Shown here: positions 43,801 through 52,643 of the stretch, in pieces
How positions within the stretch are numbered: the first letter of the stretch is position 1
How the letters are laid out: the number at the start of each line of letters is the position of its first letter
Source: Cyanophora paradoxa
Lineage: Eukaryota; Glaucocystophyceae; Cyanophorales; Cyanophoraceae
Length of the DNA stretch: 64,000 nt
Assembly: GCA_004431415.1 (NCBI GenBank)
Contig: QPMI01000089.1
Span: 62,001-126,000 of the forward strand
Direction: 5' to 3'
Translations under genes and position numbers: made by a program
The notes under the pieces: model-generated
What the model saw: only the letters and a program-made list of their open reading frames with translations
Databases searched by the model: none
Told to the model about the DNA's origin: nothing

Positions 43801-45299
43801 CCAGCACACAAAAACAGGGCTCCGCCTCCGTCCGAACCACTTACGCCGGCCTTGCACCCCTCGAAAATAATCCCGACCTGCCTGACAAAATCGAGTTCGC
43901 CCACCGTCTCCCCGGCGTCCAACACAACGTGAACCTGGGAGAGCTAGCAGGCACAATCTCCGCAGCATTCACGTATTTCGGGCCCACGGGCGGGAAAATT
44001 ATCACGGACAGTCAGAACACTATCCGAGCCCTGACAGCCTTCGCCTTTCAAGACCCTTCATCTTTCTCCCATCCCATCAACTTCCGCACCCTGCTCCGCC
44101 GAGAAGACGGGGCCCTCCTCCTCAACGCTCGAACGCAATACGCCATTCGTATCGCCCAAGACCCGAACTTCCAAGTCACGCTTCAGTGGGTCCCCTCTCA
44201 CCAACCAAAGACCATCCCGCGGCCACCTGCAACGGCTCCAACACCAACGACGACCCGCCGCCCGGCCCCCTCTTCCCCCCGCCGACCCCGTGTCCCCCTC
44301 AGCGGACCAGCTGCCCCCCTACCTACCGCCCCGCAGACGTTCTCTGCCTCGGCTCCCTACCACTATATTGGCGGAATGGACATCCCCGATGCCCGACTCC
44401 TTTTTTCGGACGACTCCTCCCCACCCCTCCCCCCGTCCCTATTCTCGTCCCTCTTCCCGCCTCGCCGGCACATTCGCACATATATTCTAGCTGACAGCCC
44501 CGCCGACTACCATTTCCTCCGATGCCAAGCGGACCTCGTTGACTATGTAGACGCCTCTGAGACTACCAACACCCACCTGGTCCTCGACCTCGTCCCCCTC
44601 GCGTCCGCCAGACTTGAACGCGCCTTCACGGCGGCGGAAACCGTCATCTGGAACCGCTGCATCCGACTTCCCAAGGATCATGCTCTCTTCCCCTCCGACG
44701 AACACCTGACCATTGTCTCGGACTGCGACATCCTCCGCGCCTACTCCGCTTTCCTTGAAGCCTTAGGACGCAGAGACATCACTCACAGCATCTCCTTCCA
44801 GTGCTGCTCCCCTCCCAACCCAATCTTCCTTCAACCACTCCCCGAGGACGCCCCTGATGTTGACTACCCTGATCCCGGGCCTACAAGGAAACTCGCCCTC
44901 GACTATTACTTAGCCCATCCTAGGGGTTCCGGCCCCACCTGGCATTTCTACCCCACTTCCCTCTGCAAACCCGCTGTCCCCGCCGACCGTGACACGCCTT
45001 TCCCCGCCTGGTACTGGGACGAGGATCTTACACTCGCCCCCACCTCCCAGACCGAGGCTGGCACCCCTCTGGTCGCGTACCACCGTTGCGACCCTGGCAT
45101 GTGGGGCGTTCCTATTTCCTCCCTGATCGCAGAACAATGGGCACGGGGACCCGCCCTGTCCTGCCCGCACTGCCACCCACCCCCCCCCCCCCTGGCCCCC
45201 ACCCACGTTCCCTTTCCGCGACCAAACCGGCGCCCTTCCTGTTTTATTCGAACGCTATGGACGCCGAGCCATCCCCTACTCAGCTGCCATCGACCCTGA
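40866..45299 (+). CDS. LINE ORF2 part 2: reverse transcriptase and first half of RNase H
   Basis: Begins in the frame that continues RT after the shift (GLTNGMIKML). RT motifs: VYAIPKRDN, DIASAYDSVSW, GLPQGGIEAPL, and catalytic LAYADDT near 41750, followed by KKTEIF. A long helical linker follows. From 43790 an RNase H fold appears: YTDAS, NLGELA, ITDSQN and LQWVPSH (ends about 44205). It then breaks off. Instead of the expected last Asp helix the frame continues ~360 residues through a Pro-rich linker and an unrecognised domain containing HRCDPGMWG and CPHCH. The final RNase H helix is found at 47785. Confidence 0.88.
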   Translation, partial: RRSSGLTNGMIKMLWSPLRLSKTERQALAASHSTDEINSFESAAHWTTSRDAIRALVQSTLLGHVPDHALRGQVYAIPKRDNSADLADLRPITLQEVTWKLVTGLLTHRMEDRIDTHNILRGRNYGFCRRESTDPVLYALRSSLEDAHQFKKPIFGGLGDIASAYDSVSWHSQELSLNRIQLHLHPEGKRYIALHKKAAQHRTACILTPHGRTDYFQVPCGLPQGGIEAPLHWRIFFDAALTAIEERATQSNFGYQLGPHRSDPTRPRSPRPPCPGEPLYFPAGPCPTVSVLAYADDTTMLASSAQGLQHMLDWLSEFLHIHGMNLNAKKTEIFHWKPPRSEAPVKSKYYVGVGDSRAEVGHILSPTTPFRVLGVQFTATLSWTHQVRLLKSQLQSAISVLATKKITVHEFQVILHRVLFPKLAYPLRIMTLTPSQCQSLDAVWLTAAKHTANLAQSVSTAAFSSIYRLPSIAVIQRQQQCVDERLRQELASHTSSLYGQIYRQRVLDTQARYGLPLLPHEYPNLPSGPLTLQKNITLAITADLTSTSHHILTTCDSWTHGLPSRRSHLRREYIISTQLSPLTLQQAGQRLYRCGLLTIRDITAPDGSLAEWSLLWSHGRVPAYYKRAPSWWDAVREELSLPRPSTRSPFLPRHPMPPPPSIPDIRRSLQANAVLAGLNIGDFVWTSQGLVGRVVGKPPIPDENPDELASEDSDADPNCPRDSEYNYGVELVHYCLTPYDGFSMRDPGLSALELDPAWRERRLEFQFCPHPKYCGSEQLHRELGLSTTACRWVEYASHVRRIPAGSSCESKGWSPSLSNLNRPVPTRSRQLPDSTSAFTCSHSRGQQPSRAQPTRAAKKARLDPSSATPPAQYDPELPPPNLPREITHIGFIDLWLRETDWWDSFRAEAQATNVALERRPRLMTPASQADRDFYESPAGLDFLFITSRALFAELCPTLRALNSPPLPSGPTPRVIYTDASTQKQGSASVRTTYAGLAPLENNPDLPDKIEFAHRLPGVQHNVNLGELAGTISAAFTYFGPTGGKIITDSQNTIRALTAFAFQDPSSFSHPINFRTLLRREDGALLLNARTQYAIRIAQDPNFQVTLQWVPSHQPKTIPRPPATAPTPTTTRRPAPSSPRRPRVPLSGPAAPLPTAPQTFSASAPYHYIGGMDIPDARLLFSDDSSPPLPPSLFSSLFPPRRHIRTYILADSPADYHFLRCQADLVDYVDASETTNTHLVLDLVPLASARLERAFTAAETVIWNRCIRLPKDHALFPSDEHLTIVSDCDILRAYSAFLEALGRRDITHSISFQCCSPPNPIFLQPLPEDAPDVDYPDPGPTRKLALDYYLAHPRGSGPTWHFYPTSLCKPAVPADRDTPFPAWYWDEDLTLAPTSQTEAGTPLVAYHRCDPGMWGVPISSLIAEQWARGPALSCPHCHPPPPPLAPTHVPFPRPNRRPSCFIRTLWTPSHPLLSCHRP

Positions 45300-45573
45300 C
45301 GGCCCCAGGTATGATCGCCGAGTACTTCCCCTCCTCGACGGCATAAAATCTCGCCTGGCTGCCCTTAAAGCGGCCCCCCTCTCCCTCATCGACCCCAACC
45401 CCCGGTCTGGGGCCCACCTGGCCACACCCGTTCTCCTCGCACAACCCATACCTGCAGAACCCGTCGACGCTTTCTTCAGACTTCTCCAAAACCGACAAGT
45501 CTCCTTCCGCCTTCATGCCCCGACCACCCCCAAGTGCCTCTTCCTCTCGTCCTCCCACGCAACCTCGATCCTC

Positions 45574-46410
45574 ATGGGCACAGCCCCCACTGCCCTCTCT
45601 CTCAAAGCCCGCGCAGGCCAGCCACACCTGGACCGACCCTACGTCCCGCACCCTTTCTCCCCAACGGAATACGATTATATTCTCCTCCCCCTGCCCCCCT
45701 CTGGGTCCCGACCCTGGCGACTAGCAATCATCTCGGCCCGCCTCCGCGAAATCCGCATCCTGGACGTCACCCGCAAACCCGCCTCCGACGTCACGGCCCC
45801 TCTTAAAGACTGGGTCATCAGCTGGTGGACGGCGACTCTCCGCCCCGGCGACCCCTCCCCACGCTCGGCCTGGAAGTACGACACCAGCACCTTCCCCACA
45901 CAAGCCTGGAAAAACGTCCACACGGGTGAAGACGCTCTCTTCGTCATGACTGCTGCTGAGTTCATTGGCCGCGGTGAGGAAGTCCACCTGTATGGCAAAG
46001 GACGGGGCCGCCCTATCCCCTTCCACGCCCCCATCTACCGGGAGCGTTGGGCGGCCGCTCTCCTTCTCCGGGACCCTGAGGTTCTCCTGGGGACAGTCCA
46101 GGCTAACGACCCGGCATTCACAACAAAACGACAGCGCATGACCCCGCGCACCAGCTCCCGCCCCTCCCAGCACACGGCAGCCAAAGCCCGCCGTCCGGTC
46201 AGACGCAAGCGAGACCCCACCCCTCCTCCCTTCCGTCCTCCCCTCTCCCCCCCGTCCCTTACACCGGTAACCCCCCGGTCCCCCAATTCCCCTCCCTCCT
46301 CCCCGCAGCCCCCCACCCCCCCCCACCCTGCCCTTCCCCACCCCCACGCCCCCGGCGCCCGAGGCCCGACCAACTACTTCCCCAGGCCGAACCCCCGCTC
46401 ACCCGACTGA
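45574..46410 (+). CDS. LINE insert: degenerate Ulp1-like (C48) peptidase fold
   Basis: This frame, different from the preceding one, reads YDYILLPLPPSGSRPWRLAI, then IRILDVTRK, then TQAWKNVHTGEDALFVM. This has the spacing of Ulp1/SENP-type cysteine peptidases (vPi..HW.L, D, Q...DCG.fv), but the His and the nucleophile Cys are replaced (Arg and Ala). I read it as an inactive paralogue of the next domain. A basic segment (KARRPVRRKRD) and a Pro-rich stretch follow. The assignment rests on pattern only. Confidence 0.45.
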   Translation: MGTAPTALSLKARAGQPHLDRPYVPHPFSPTEYDYILLPLPPSGSRPWRLAIISARLREIRILDVTRKPASDVTAPLKDWVISWWTATLRPGDPSPRSAWKYDTSTFPTQAWKNVHTGEDALFVMTAAEFIGRGEEVHLYGKGRGRPIPFHAPIYRERWAAALLLRDPEVLLGTVQANDPAFTTKRQRMTPRTSSRPSQHTAAKARRPVRRKRDPTPPPFRPPLSPPSLTPVTPRSPNSPPSSPQPPTPPHPALPHPHAPGARGPTNYFPRPNPRSPD

Positions 46411-46619
46411 ATTTCCCCTCCCTCGCCCCCTGACGCTGGCGGAGAAAAGTTGGCTGGGAATGCCTTCCGGTTTGCAGACAATGATTACTGCGCGGAGCAA
46501 ACTCTCATGTCGAAACCCCCCTCCCACCCGCCCCCCGACATGACCCTCATCGCCACTCCCTCATTCGACGAGGCGACCTTATCCACCTCCGGCCGCATGC
46601 CGCCCTCAGCCTCCCCCTT

Positions 46620-48488
46620 GTGGAAGCCTTCCTTGACATGCTCTCCTCCCGTGAAGCCGCCCTGGCCTCGCCTCACCCTGCCTACTTCCTGTCGTCCAGC
46701 TCCTATCCCGCTAGTGCAGCCTCCCAATTTGACTCTCGGGGCTCTGCCCTTCTCCCCCTGCACCAATACCTTCCCCCCGGACGCCTTCTCGATGCCCGCC
46801 TTGTCCTTGTCCCCATCCTTACCTATCGCCCCACTCATCATACCCCACCAGCCCCCTCGCCGACCCTTCCCTCAGGCAGATCCCGGCACCCTCAGGGCCC
46901 CCCGGGACACTGGCACCTACTCGCTTTATTTCCTCAGACGCGCTCGTTCTACATTCACAACGGCTCCCTCGACGTCCCTGATCACCTTGTCTCCTTTGCA
47001 CAAGACTTGGCCGCCACTTGGAGTCACCGCGACTCTGGTTCCCCCCTCCCCCTCACTCCATTCTGCAGATGGACCTATTTACGCCCGGAGACATCCCTCT
47101 CCGTTCTCCAGCCCCCCAACAGCACGGCCTGCGGCCCTCTCCTCCTCCTCACAGCTGACCTACTCAGTCGCTCCTCAGCACTTGCCCCGTCGGACTTGCC
47201 CCGCCCCCCAGCCTACATTCAGATCGACAATGCAACGCTCCGCAGATACCGTGAATATATTGCCCTCAGCCTCTGCTACGGGTCCGTCACCCTTGACCCT
47301 ATATGCTGTGGTCCTGCCCTCCCGGCCCTCAGACCCCCACCGACCTTCCCGGGGCGTCCCCACCCGCCACGCCGCCCCCCGGTCTCCACTGGCGGCACCC
47401 TGCCTACCCTAGACTCCCCACCATCCTCCCCCGACCACCCAGCCCTCCCGCGCTCCCCAACTGTGCTTGAGTCTACCCCGCCTCGCCCTGCAGGGCCCGC
47501 CACCCCCCTCCCTCCCGGTGCTCGCTACGCCCAAGAACTCGCCTCTCAGCTCGCTGACCTGGCCCGCAACGAAGCTTCCGCAACAGCACGCCGTCTCTTC
47601 CGGCCGTCCCACGTGACCCCACTCGAGGCGGCGACCATCCTAGCTGAAGCCGCTCACCGCGACGCCGCCCAGCCGCCACCACGGTCCGCCAAAACATCTA
47701 AAACGGTCGCAAAGAAAGAGGCGGCCCGGACCCCGGCCAAGAACCGTATCCCGAACCCAGCATATACTCCTGACAACTGCCACAATGACGCCGTTGACAA
47801 GCTTGCCAAAACGACCCCAGACGCCCCCCTCTCAGCCCTTCTCTTCATTCCCCACAGTTTCAAATGCTTCCTCATCCGCGTCGGCCTCCCGCCCCCGTCA
47901 TCCCAAGGCCCAGTTCCAGGAGCCGAGCCCTACAGAGGCAGACTCCATGCATACCGCGTTGAGGGGGACCCCCGCTCTCACTTCCTAGCCGAAGCCTCCC
48001 TCTCCAATACCTCGACTGGCGCCAGCTTCGCAACGCGGGGGCCGTCCTCAGCAATCCTCACGTTACCCTCGCCCCAGCCCTCTCCCTCGTGTCCGACAAG
48101 CCACCGGACCGCCGTACCCCCACAGGCGATCACCTCCGCAAAGTCAGATTCCAATGCATTCTTGGAGGCCTCCCCTCCCTCACCATCCGCCTCCTCCACG
48201 ACCCCGACCTATACGGCCCTCTCTTTCCTGACGGTATCGCCCACTGCCCCTTCTGTCACCTCCCTCCCACCCCTGCCCCAGTCCCCGAGGACCCTGCTTC
48301 CCCACCCCCACCCTCCCCGCCCCCTGCCACGTTCACCCCCCCGGGCTCCCCCCCGCCCTCTTCCCCACCGAGGGCCGCAGACCCCAGACAGCCCGACCCC
48401 ACAACCCACCCCCCCGAAGACTTCATTCACATATTTACTTGCCCCGCCGCTCGCCTCCTCCTCCAAGCTCTCCAGGACGCACTCGTGA
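46620..48488 (+). CDS. LINE insert: Ulp1-like cysteine peptidase, then last RNase H helix
   Basis: The frame reads LVLVPILTY ... GHWHLLALF ... FYIHNGSLD ... LQPPNSTACGPLLLL, matching the Ulp1/C48 order His, Asp/Asn, Gln, Cys with the residues kept (HW, N, Q, CG). Such peptidases cleave ubiquitin-like proteins. About 200 residues later comes PDNCHNDAVDKLAK at 47768-47810, the final helix of RNase H (usual form N..AD.LAK), which completes the fold begun at 43790. After about 47980 this frame becomes low complexity and the real text moves to the frame starting 48089. Confidence 0.6.
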   Translation: MEAFLDMLSSREAALASPHPAYFLSSSSYPASAASQFDSRGSALLPLHQYLPPGRLLDARLVLVPILTYRPTHHTPPAPSPTLPSGRSRHPQGPPGHWHLLALFPQTRSFYIHNGSLDVPDHLVSFAQDLAATWSHRDSGSPLPLTPFCRWTYLRPETSLSVLQPPNSTACGPLLLLTADLLSRSSALAPSDLPRPPAYIQIDNATLRRYREYIALSLCYGSVTLDPICCGPALPALRPPPTFPGRPHPPRRPPVSTGGTLPTLDSPPSSPDHPALPRSPTVLESTPPRPAGPATPLPPGARYAQELASQLADLARNEASATARRLFRPSHVTPLEAATILAEAAHRDAAQPPPRSAKTSKTVAKKEAARTPAKNRIPNPAYTPDNCHNDAVDKLAKTTPDAPLSALLFIPHSFKCFLIRVGLPPPSSQGPVPGAEPYRGRLHAYRVEGDPRSHFLAEASLSNTSTGASFATRGPSSAILTLPSPQPSPSCPTSHRTAVPPQAITSAKSDSNAFLEASPPSPSASSTTPTYTALSFLTVSPTAPSVTSLPPLPQSPRTLLPHPHPPRPLPRSPPRAPPRPLPHRGPQTPDSPTPQPTPPKTSFTYLLAPPLASSSKLSRTHS

Positions 48489-49024
48489 CCTTCCTCCGCA
48501 CCCGGGTTCTCCGCCACTCGCCCAAACCCTTAGGACACGACGATACTATTTTTCAACTCTTTCCCTTCCTCCGCCTCGTCTCCCCTGACCCCGCCTCTCC
48601 CCTCCAATCCGCCCTCCTCTCCCCCACTGAAAATCCGGCCCTTTTCCGCCCCCCAGGTCTCACCGATACCCTATGGACAAAGCTTAGCCCGGCCTTGGCT
48701 GACCTGCTCCCCTTCCCCGCCCCTGCCCTCCTGCGCCTCGGTACCCCGGCAGGATTGCCCGCCCTCTGCACAGCCCTGGGCATTAACAAGACCACCACAA
48801 TGTCAATCCAAAAAGATTTAGCGCTACTCCTCGACCAACACCTCCGTGCGATCTGGAGGGACCGCTGCGCCCGCAACCACGCCTGGGAGCTCCGACAAGG
48901 CATCACTGACAGAACCAAACGTCGATACCGCAAACATGCCGACACCAAACCCTCCCGCTCGCCGCCAGTACAGCCGCCTGGTCCCCCCCTCCCCCCCCGC
49001 CCCCCCCGCCCCCTCCCTCCATGA
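48089..49024 (+). CDS. LINE ORF2 C-terminal region with CPFC...H....C zinc knuckle
   Basis: Continues ORF2 in a third frame: VRFQCILGGLPSL, CPFCH ... DFIHIFTCPA (a Cys-Cys-His-Cys pattern found after RNase H or RT in many LINEs; here a Pro-rich loop separates the pairs), then helices ending RDRCARNHAWELRQGITDRTKRRYRKHAD. The frame runs out in a C-rich slippery tract at 48985-49015, where the next frame takes over. Confidence 0.6.
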   Translation: MSDKPPDRRTPTGDHLRKVRFQCILGGLPSLTIRLLHDPDLYGPLFPDGIAHCPFCHLPPTPAPVPEDPASPPPPSPPPATFTPPGSPPPSSPPRAADPRQPDPTTHPPEDFIHIFTCPAARLLLQALQDALVTFLRTRVLRHSPKPLGHDDTIFQLFPFLRLVSPDPASPLQSALLSPTENPALFRPPGLTDTLWTKLSPALADLLPFPAPALLRLGTPAGLPALCTALGINKTTTMSIQKDLALLLDQHLRAIWRDRCARNHAWELRQGITDRTKRRYRKHADTKPSRSPPVQPPGPPLPPRPPRPLPP

Positions 49025-50267
49025 TACTATCTCCATCACTGACTTCTGCTGCGGATTGGACTCGGAAAGCCAACCATGGGTTCTCCTGGAAAATTTCCGC
49101 CAGGCAATTGCACGACTCCCTGCCTCCCCCTCGCCCCAGACCGCCCCCTCCCCCCAGGCCCCCCCCTCCCCCCAGCCGCCCAATACCAGCACCGTAGCCA
49201 TGACATCTGACTTCTCTTGTACCTGTGGCACCCGATTTGCCTCCGCAGCTGCCCTCCAGGCCCACTCCGACGCCAGACGGGGAAAGTGCCCCGCTCGCCC
49301 TGAGACCACCTCATACTCTAGATCTGCCTCCCAACCTGCTGCACCCCCAACGCAACCTTCTCACAAGAACCCCGACAATGGCACCCTGCCCGCTTTGCTC
49401 ACGGGCCCTACGTCCGCTACTCAACCTTCCAAGCGCCCCGCCCTAACGCCCCCCCTGGCCCCTCCCTCGAAACGAACTCGCCCGTCGCCTGCCTCACGCA
49501 AACGGACAACCGATACTCCCCCCGCCCCGGCACCCAAACGCCCGCGCCCCATGACCCCTCCCCTTCCCGCCTCTTCACCCGCCCCACCCGTACCTACGGC
49601 GAAAAGAAAGGCAGCCGGTCGCAAGACCCCCAAGCGCGGAACCAAAAAAGCGCGAACGGTGTCGATACCCGCTGGACAACTCACAATCACGTCCCTCTTC
49701 GCACCTGGAGTGTACAAACCACTAACGACGCTTCCAGTAGCCGACTCTCCCCCCCCCTCCTCGCTTCAGCCGGCCCCCCCGACCGAGACCCCGCACGAGG
49801 CCGCCCCGCCGCCCCCTACGGTCCCTCCCCCGGCCCCAACCGACTCACAAGTGTCGAACCCCTCGTTGACTCCGGCCACCCCCATGGCTTCGGCCCCCCC
49901 ACTGGCTTCGGCCCCCCCCTCGGCTTCGGCCACCCCATCGGCTTCGGCCCCCCCCCCGGCTTCGGCCACCCCATCGGCCTCGGCCACCCCTCTGGCCTCG
50001 GCCACCCCCCCTACTCAGACCGACCCCTCCCGACCCCTCGCGACCCGCCTCGTCTCCGCACTCCCCGCTCTCTGCGCCGCCTGTCAGTGCCCACGCTCAC
50101 TCCACTCTGCCGTCCCGGCACCGCTCCCTGCCCTGCCCCGCATCCGCTGCCCACCCCCTCCCGCTGCCGCCGCCCACTCCCTCTCCTTCCTCATATCTTC
50201 CTCCTACCACCTTCTTCACCTCGACAGAACGGGACACCGATTAATCGGGGTCCTGGGGCGCAGGTGA
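48846..50267 (+). CDS. LINE ORF2 tail: C2HC finger, basic region and PIP-box-like motif
   Basis: After the C-rich tract this frame reads YDTISITDFCCGLD, then a single zinc finger (CTCGTRF...LQAHSDARRGKC, 49215-49290), a disordered Pro/Lys region with a nuclear-localisation-like cluster (KRKAAGRKTPKRGTKKAR), and QLTITSLF (49677-49700), which fits the PCNA-interacting QxxIxxLF pattern. The sibling copy keeps the finger and reads QPTITSLF. A short minisatellite encoding ASAPPLASAPP-like text lies at 49885-50010. The stop is at 50265. Confidence 0.7.
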   Translation: MRSGGTAAPATTPGSSDKASLTEPNVDTANMPTPNPPARRQYSRLVPPSPPAPPAPSLHDTISITDFCCGLDSESQPWVLLENFRQAIARLPASPSPQTAPSPQAPPSPQPPNTSTVAMTSDFSCTCGTRFASAAALQAHSDARRGKCPARPETTSYSRSASQPAAPPTQPSHKNPDNGTLPALLTGPTSATQPSKRPALTPPLAPPSKRTRPSPASRKRTTDTPPAPAPKRPRPMTPPLPASSPAPPVPTAKRKAAGRKTPKRGTKKARTVSIPAGQLTITSLFAPGVYKPLTTLPVADSPPPSSLQPAPPTETPHEAAPPPPTVPPPAPTDSQVSNPSLTPATPMASAPPLASAPPSASATPSASAPPPASATPSASATPLASATPPTQTDPSRPLATRLVSALPALCAACQCPRSLHSAVPAPLPALPRIRCPPPPAAAAHSLSFLISSSYHLLHLDRTGHRLIGVLGRR

Positions 50268-50536
50268 GGAGGAGGGAGGAGGCAGAGTGAGGAGGAGGAG
50301 GGGTGGCGGAGCGGCGGCAAGGGAGGGCGGCGGACTGCGAGACATTTCACTTCCAGGGCTCATGAGGGATGGAGGAGTTGATCAAGGGGTGGGCGCGCGG
50401 GCCTGGTTACGGCTATCACCGAAAACCATGGCTCCCCCACTCAGGCGAACCTCCCATATTGAGCGACCCATGGCCGGCACCTTGCTAGCGTCTTCGGCTA
50501 GACAGATGACCGGTCGGAAGGGCACGTCACGTAGAA

Positions 50537-50566
50537 CATTGATACATGTGCCGTGGTGTATCAATG
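50537..50566 (+). other. 3'-UTR stem-loop of the LINE
   Basis: CATTGATACA pairs perfectly with TGTATCAATG across a 10-nt loop, 17 bases before the poly-A. It is conserved in the truncated sibling (near 53433-53462 on the other strand). 3' stem-loops of this kind are recognised by the RT of several LINE families. Confidence 0.75.
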
Positions 50567-50590
50567 CGACGTCCACTTTTGCAAAAAAAA

Positions 50591-50609
50591 AGAGAGGTTT
50601 AGATTATAG
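50591..50609 (+). repeat. Right target-site duplication of the LINE
   Basis: AGAGAGGTTTAGATTATAG, identical to 30944-30962, directly after the poly-A. Confidence 0.92.
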
Positions 50610-50948
50610 TGCGCCTTCTCGGAGGCCCTAGCTTACTAGGCATAGCGCTAGCTACAGCTGCAGCTCACTTCGCTGCCCACCTCTGGTTTCTATTCTCGTC
50701 CCTGGGTAGTCACTCCCTTTCCCGCGTAGGATCTTTCCTGTGCTGCAGCTCTAGACTTAGTCCCCGGGGTAGCATCGCCAGTTACTTCCACATCCGAGCT
50801 CCACCCGGTCCGATGTCCGAAAGGCTTAGTCCCGTAGGCTCATCTCTCGACTTGACACAGATGGACACCTCAGTTACATCTCTAGCCATTTGTCTCGGTG
50901 TGTGCGAATTCATTTATAGGCTATCTGTGTGCAAGAGGGGGGGTACAG

Positions 50949-52643
50949 ATGCAAGCAGCAAGCGAAATCCCCAATAGTCAGCTGGCTGTAAAACTAAGAG
51001 CTCGAGCAGCTCGAAAGCGAGCAGAACTCGAAAAGAATACTCTGCAGCAGAAAGCGAGTGAGTTCCAATCGCTGAAAGGAAGGTTTGTGTGCCGTCACGG
51101 CGTGATGTGCCGCGCAGTGCATATGCATGTGCATTGAACTTTAAACTTGAAGCTTAAGCTTTGTACGTACGACCGAATGGCAGGCCTGGGCAGCACGTAT
51201 TCCGAAAAGTTCATTTCGTACCGGCGGCACGTACTAGTACTCCCGCGGCGCGCAGCTGCAGCGGGGCCGAGCGGGGCCGAGCCTCGGAGTTCTAGCTATA
51301 GCCGCTGCCGCACGCGAGAGCTATGAGGCCCTTAGGGAGAGCGAACTTCGGAAGCTAGCGGGGAGAGCGGGTGAAGTCGCGGAGATCTAGCTATAGAGGC
51401 CGCCGGTTGCGAGCGACAACCAAGTGATTCACGTGTGGGCGCCGGGCGAGCGAGCTGCTGCGAGAGCTGCACTTGCAGATTCCGGTGCTACGCTCTGGAG
51501 CACGGATCCGCAGCGAGACAGCCCCCCGAGATGCACGGATCCGAAGCGAGCATGCGCACCGACGTGGCTGATCATGACGGGCGCGGCAGGGTCGCGGAAG
51601 AATGCCCCGCGCGCAGCATGGCCATGGCCGCGCAAAAGGCAGGTGTTGATCCGAATGCGTACCCCCCTAGATCCCACCTTCTCGATTTGACCCGACTCGG
51701 CCGCTCTTCAAATACTAGATGGCAGCCTCCCCATCGCGAGGATGACTGCAAGTAACACGGCGTGGCTGTGCCGGGGGGTGAGGATGGGCGTTGTAATCGG
51801 GTTCCGGAAGGGTTGTGACAAGCGCGCACACGCCCATCCGCCGCGCTCTTTTGCGGTATGGCTTTGTACGAATGTATACACGCAGTTTTCTTCTACTGGC
51901 CTCAGCCAGCTGCAGCTGCAGCCGCCCGGTCAATATCATGATCATGAGGTGCTTAAGCTTGCAACTGCGCTTCGTGCCTCGAGCTCGAGGCCTAGGTCCA
52001 AAGATAGGAGGCACACAGCCTCGTGCTCGAGCCTTATATAATTATAGAACGCATGCACAGCTTCGTGCTCGAGGACTGCCCGCACTTCGGCGCCTCCTTC
52101 CGCCTCCGCGGGGCGGCCTCCAGCTTCCTCAGCCCGCCCCTCGACCACTTCGAGGACTTCTCCCGCCGCGCCTTCTGCGCCCTCCTCTATTACATGTGCG
52201 CCCCCCGTAAATTAGTAACTTAGTAAATTAGCTAATTCTAAGCGCAGTTACACGGAATCCCTTCCGGAGGCCGGCGCGGCGGATGAGCTCGAGCTCGAGG
52301 ACCAACCATGGCCAGGAGAGCTGACACCCGACGAGGCGGTTCAGCTGCTGGCCGCCTCGCACATATATATACGGCAACGTTAACGCTCATTTCCGCGAGG
52401 TCCGCTTTGATTTCTGATCCGAATGCCAGCCTGGCGCGCGCGCTTGCGCTCAGGCCCGAGATCTGCATCCTTGCCGCAGTGCCAGACGGTGGAAGTGTAC
52501 ATCGGGGACGTGCAGCGTGGAATGGTGACGCGGGAGACGGTGGCGCACCTGCTCGAGGCGGCGCGCGAGTACGGGGCCGACCAGCTGGAGCGCCACTGCG
52601 TCGACCGCATGCAGGAGATCTTTGAATTCGGCTCGGAGGACTG
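50949..52643 (+). CDS. BTB-domain-like gene, incomplete exon model
   Basis: A likely first exon starts at 50949 (MQAASEIPNSQLAVKLRARAARKRAELEK...), a charged coiled coil with a GT donor near 51080. From about 52052 an exon reads HSFVLEDCPHFGASFRLRG ... RRAFCALLYY and continues after an intron (2195-type donor at about 52196; acceptor at 52249) as IYTESLP ... LTPDEAVQLLAASHIY. That is the C-terminal half of a BTB/POZ domain. A last exon (about 52489-52643) reads VEVYIGDVQRGMVTRETVAHLLEAAREYGADQLERHC and stops at 52641; this also looks like a BTB end, so two BTB units may be present. BTB proteins often recruit substrates to Cullin-3. Exons between 51080 and 52050 could not be placed with confidence. 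Confidence 0.5.

Larger units (their letters stand above)
30963..50590 (+). mobile_element. Giant (19.6-kb) non-LTR retrotransposon
   Basis: The element lies between perfect 19-bp direct repeats, has no long terminal repeats, and ends in a short poly-A (50583-50590). It encodes an apurinic-type endonuclease, reverse transcriptase and RNase H on the plus strand. At 19,628 bp it is two to three times the length of usual LINEs. Extra length comes from an ORF1 region with membrane segments, a 126-bp minisatellite, and a ~3.5-kb insertion inside RNase H. A 5'-truncated sibling in this window (53407-54873) shares the 3' end. Several frameshifts suggest this copy is no longer active, but the exact duplication suggests a fairly recent insertion. 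Confidence 0.92.
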
